Of a stretch of DNA of 23,406 nucleotides, positions 22,206-23,406 are shown piece by piece (the first letter of the stretch is position 1; every line of letters begins with the position of its first letter). Below the pieces are notes generated by a model that saw nothing but the letters and a program-made list of their open reading frames with translations, was not told the origin of the DNA and made no database searches. Source of the stretch: JAVKSL01 sp039583695. Its GTDB lineage: Bacteria; Actinomycetota; Acidimicrobiia; Acidimicrobiales; JAJPHD01. The DNA is taken from contig JAVKSL010000048.1 of assembly GCA_039583695.1 (NCBI GenBank), positions 1 to 23,406 of the forward strand, in the 5' to 3' direction. Made by a program: the position numbers and the translations under genes.

Positions 22206-23239
22206 GCCCCCGCACCGCTCGGCGCCAGGACTCCGCCGGGGGTTTCGCCGACCTGCTGAGCGTGCTCGACCGTCTGGCCGGCACCGGAGTCCGGGTGGGC
22301 GGTGGCTGGGGCGTCGATCTGCTGGCCGGCCGGGTCACCCGGGCTCATTACGACATTGACCTGTTCGTGCCGGCGGACACACTCGCCGACGCCGTTGGCA
22401 GCCTCGTCGATGCCGGCTTCGAGGTCGTCCTCGACGAGGGTCCGTGCCGGATTGTGCTCGCCTCGGCCACCGGCGAGCGGGTCGACCTGGGCGGGATCAG
22501 TTACCGCCCCGACGGCCACGGGGTGCAGGCCGACGCGACCGGCGATATCGAGATCTTCCCCGCCTGGGGCTGGACCGAACGGGTGGTGGCCGGCAGTCAG
22601 ATCGTTTGTCTCAGCGCGGAGGCGCAGCGACTCAAGCACCGCGGCTACCCGCCCCGGGTGATCGACGCCGTCGACCTCGCTGCCATTGCCCACATCGACG
22701 AGCCGGCGCGCTTCGATCCGGCCGTACGAGCCGCCGAAGCCGAGGATGAGGACCTGGTGGCGGGCATCGAGACCGCCTCCGACCGCCTCCTCGAACCCTT
22801 CGGTGCCTGGCCGCTGCCCCCCGCCGGCCCGGCGACCAAGGCGGCAGAGCGGGCGCGCACCGCCGCCACGCTCGTCGCCGGGAAGCCGCCCCTCGGCTTC
22901 GCCAGCCTCGAGATCGTCGACGGCCACGCCCACTTGGGCCAGCTGTCGGTGCTCCCCGAGCACGCACGCCTCGGCGTCGGCACCTCACTTGTCCGCTCTG
23001 CCTGTCGGTGGGCCCGCCGGCAAGGCCATCGCGTCCTCACCCTGACCACCTTTGCCGACATCCCGTTCAACGCCCCCTTCTACCGCAAGCTCTCCTTTCG
23101 TCAACTCACGACTGACGAGATCGGTCCCCACCTGGAACAGATCATCACCGACGAGGTAGATCTGAAGCGCTTCGGGACCCGCGTCACCATGGGCCGCACC
23201 GTCACAGATGACGACCACTCCACCCCGAACGGCGGATGA
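22202..23239 (+). CDS. Fusion: ANT/Lnu-type nucleotidyltransferase plus GNAT acetyltransferase
   Basis: This is a 345-aa protein of two enzyme domains. The N-terminal part (about 12-180) matches aminoglycoside-2''-type and lincosamide nucleotidyltransferases: VRVGGGWGVDLLAGRVTRAH (30-49) then YDIDLFV (50-56) with the metal-binding Asp pair, and GERVDLGGISYRPDGHGVQ. A hinge near 180-215 is acidic and then Pro/Ala-rich. The C-terminal part (about 190-330) is a GNAT domain: HLGQLSVLPEHARLGVGTSL with the RxGxG acetyl-CoA loop, then LTTFADIPFNAPFYRKLSF. The start GTG 22202 overlaps the stop of the broken GNAT gene, and AAGGCGG lies just upstream. It may modify antibiotics or other small molecules, but no substrate can be read from sequence. 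Confidence 0.8.
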   Translation: MSPRTARRQDSAGGFADLLSVLDRLAGTGVRVGGGWGVDLLAGRVTRAHYDIDLFVPADTLADAVGSLVDAGFEVVLDEGPCRIVLASATGERVDLGGISYRPDGHGVQADATGDIEIFPAWGWTERVVAGSQIVCLSAEAQRLKHRGYPPRVIDAVDLAAIAHIDEPARFDPAVRAAEAEDEDLVAGIETASDRLLEPFGAWPLPPAGPATKAAERARTAATLVAGKPPLGFASLEIVDGHAHLGQLSVLPEHARLGVGTSLVRSACRWARRQGHRVLTLTTFADIPFNAPFYRKLSFRQLTTDEIGPHLEQIITDEVDLKRFGTRVTMGRTVTDDDHSTPNGG

Positions 23240-23406
23240 CCCCGACACTGCAACCCTTCAGCGAGGTACATGCGCATGGCGGCGACCGTCGACGAGGCGT
23301 GGCCGGAAGGTTCGCGTACCGCTTCTTGTTCAGACCTACATCCGTGAGTTAGGGTCGGGAACGCACGTTCGATCCACGTAGAAGTGCCTCCTGTTGCAGG
23401 AGAATC
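23240..23406. other. Non-coding end of the window
   Basis: No gene is supported here. A small inverted repeat CTCCTG-TTG-CAGGAG at 23388-23402 could be a terminator hairpin or the edge of an element outside the window. Confidence 0.4.

Noticed and set aside
23360..23385. tRNA T-loop-like GTTCGATCC
   Set aside because: Flanking bases do not form the 5-bp T stem and no acceptor or anticodon arm is found upstream.
1..23406. Window as a closed circle, from GAGAATC shared by both ends
   Set aside because: Seven shared bases are too few to show an overlap and the flanking sequences differ.

Overview
The window is high-GC DNA with many GTG starts and 4-8 nt start/stop overlaps. Together with the SCO6880-type split VirB4, tandem HARP-like repeats and HTH/AbiEii-type toxin-antitoxin genes, this points to an actinobacterium, possibly an Acidimicrobiia-like lineage. 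The taxon is inferred from gene families only; there is no rRNA or marker gene.

Left and centre (1-14475) form a conjugation-type (T4SS-like) accessory module in two divergent operons. The leftward operon, read from 8840 down to 57, encodes a prim-pol (AEP) replication protein, a tandem HARP-like DNA-binding protein, a VirD4/TraD coupling ATPase, an ArdC-like antirestriction metalloprotein, a Trp-rich protein of unknown function, a lipoprotein, a Cys-containing secreted protein, a CpaB-like SAF protein and a CpaF/VirB11-like ATPase. The last is cut by an in-frame TGA near the window edge. The rightward operon, 9152 to 14475, encodes a VirB2-like pilin candidate, a VirB6/TrbL-like membrane protein, the SCO6880-like N half of VirB4, the VirB4 ATPase, a small membrane-anchored protein and a VirB1-like SLT plus NlpC/P60 hydrolase. 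The 311-bp divergent gap carries two copies of a 49-bp block, each made of two 19-bp iteron-like units. No relaxase, integrase or attachment site is visible.

Right of the module (14503-16500) lie a 58-aa membrane peptide, an HTH antitoxin coupled to a truncated AbiEii-like toxin, and a lipoprotein gene broken by two apparent frameshifts. At 16513-18708 is a glycogen-debranching-type glycosidase. The 18709-19246 gap holds the decayed C-terminal end of a transposase gene.

At 19247-21592 is a compact restriction-modification island: a C5 cytosine methyltransferase, a GIY-YIG endonuclease overlapping it by 8 nt, and a Vsr mismatch endonuclease. At 21678-23239 a GNAT gene broken by a TAA codon overlaps a fusion of an aminoglycoside/lincosamide-type nucleotidyltransferase with a GNAT domain. 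The last 167 bp contain no gene I can support. Four or five decayed genes sit between intact cassettes, as expected at the boundary of a mobile element that has been remodelled repeatedly.
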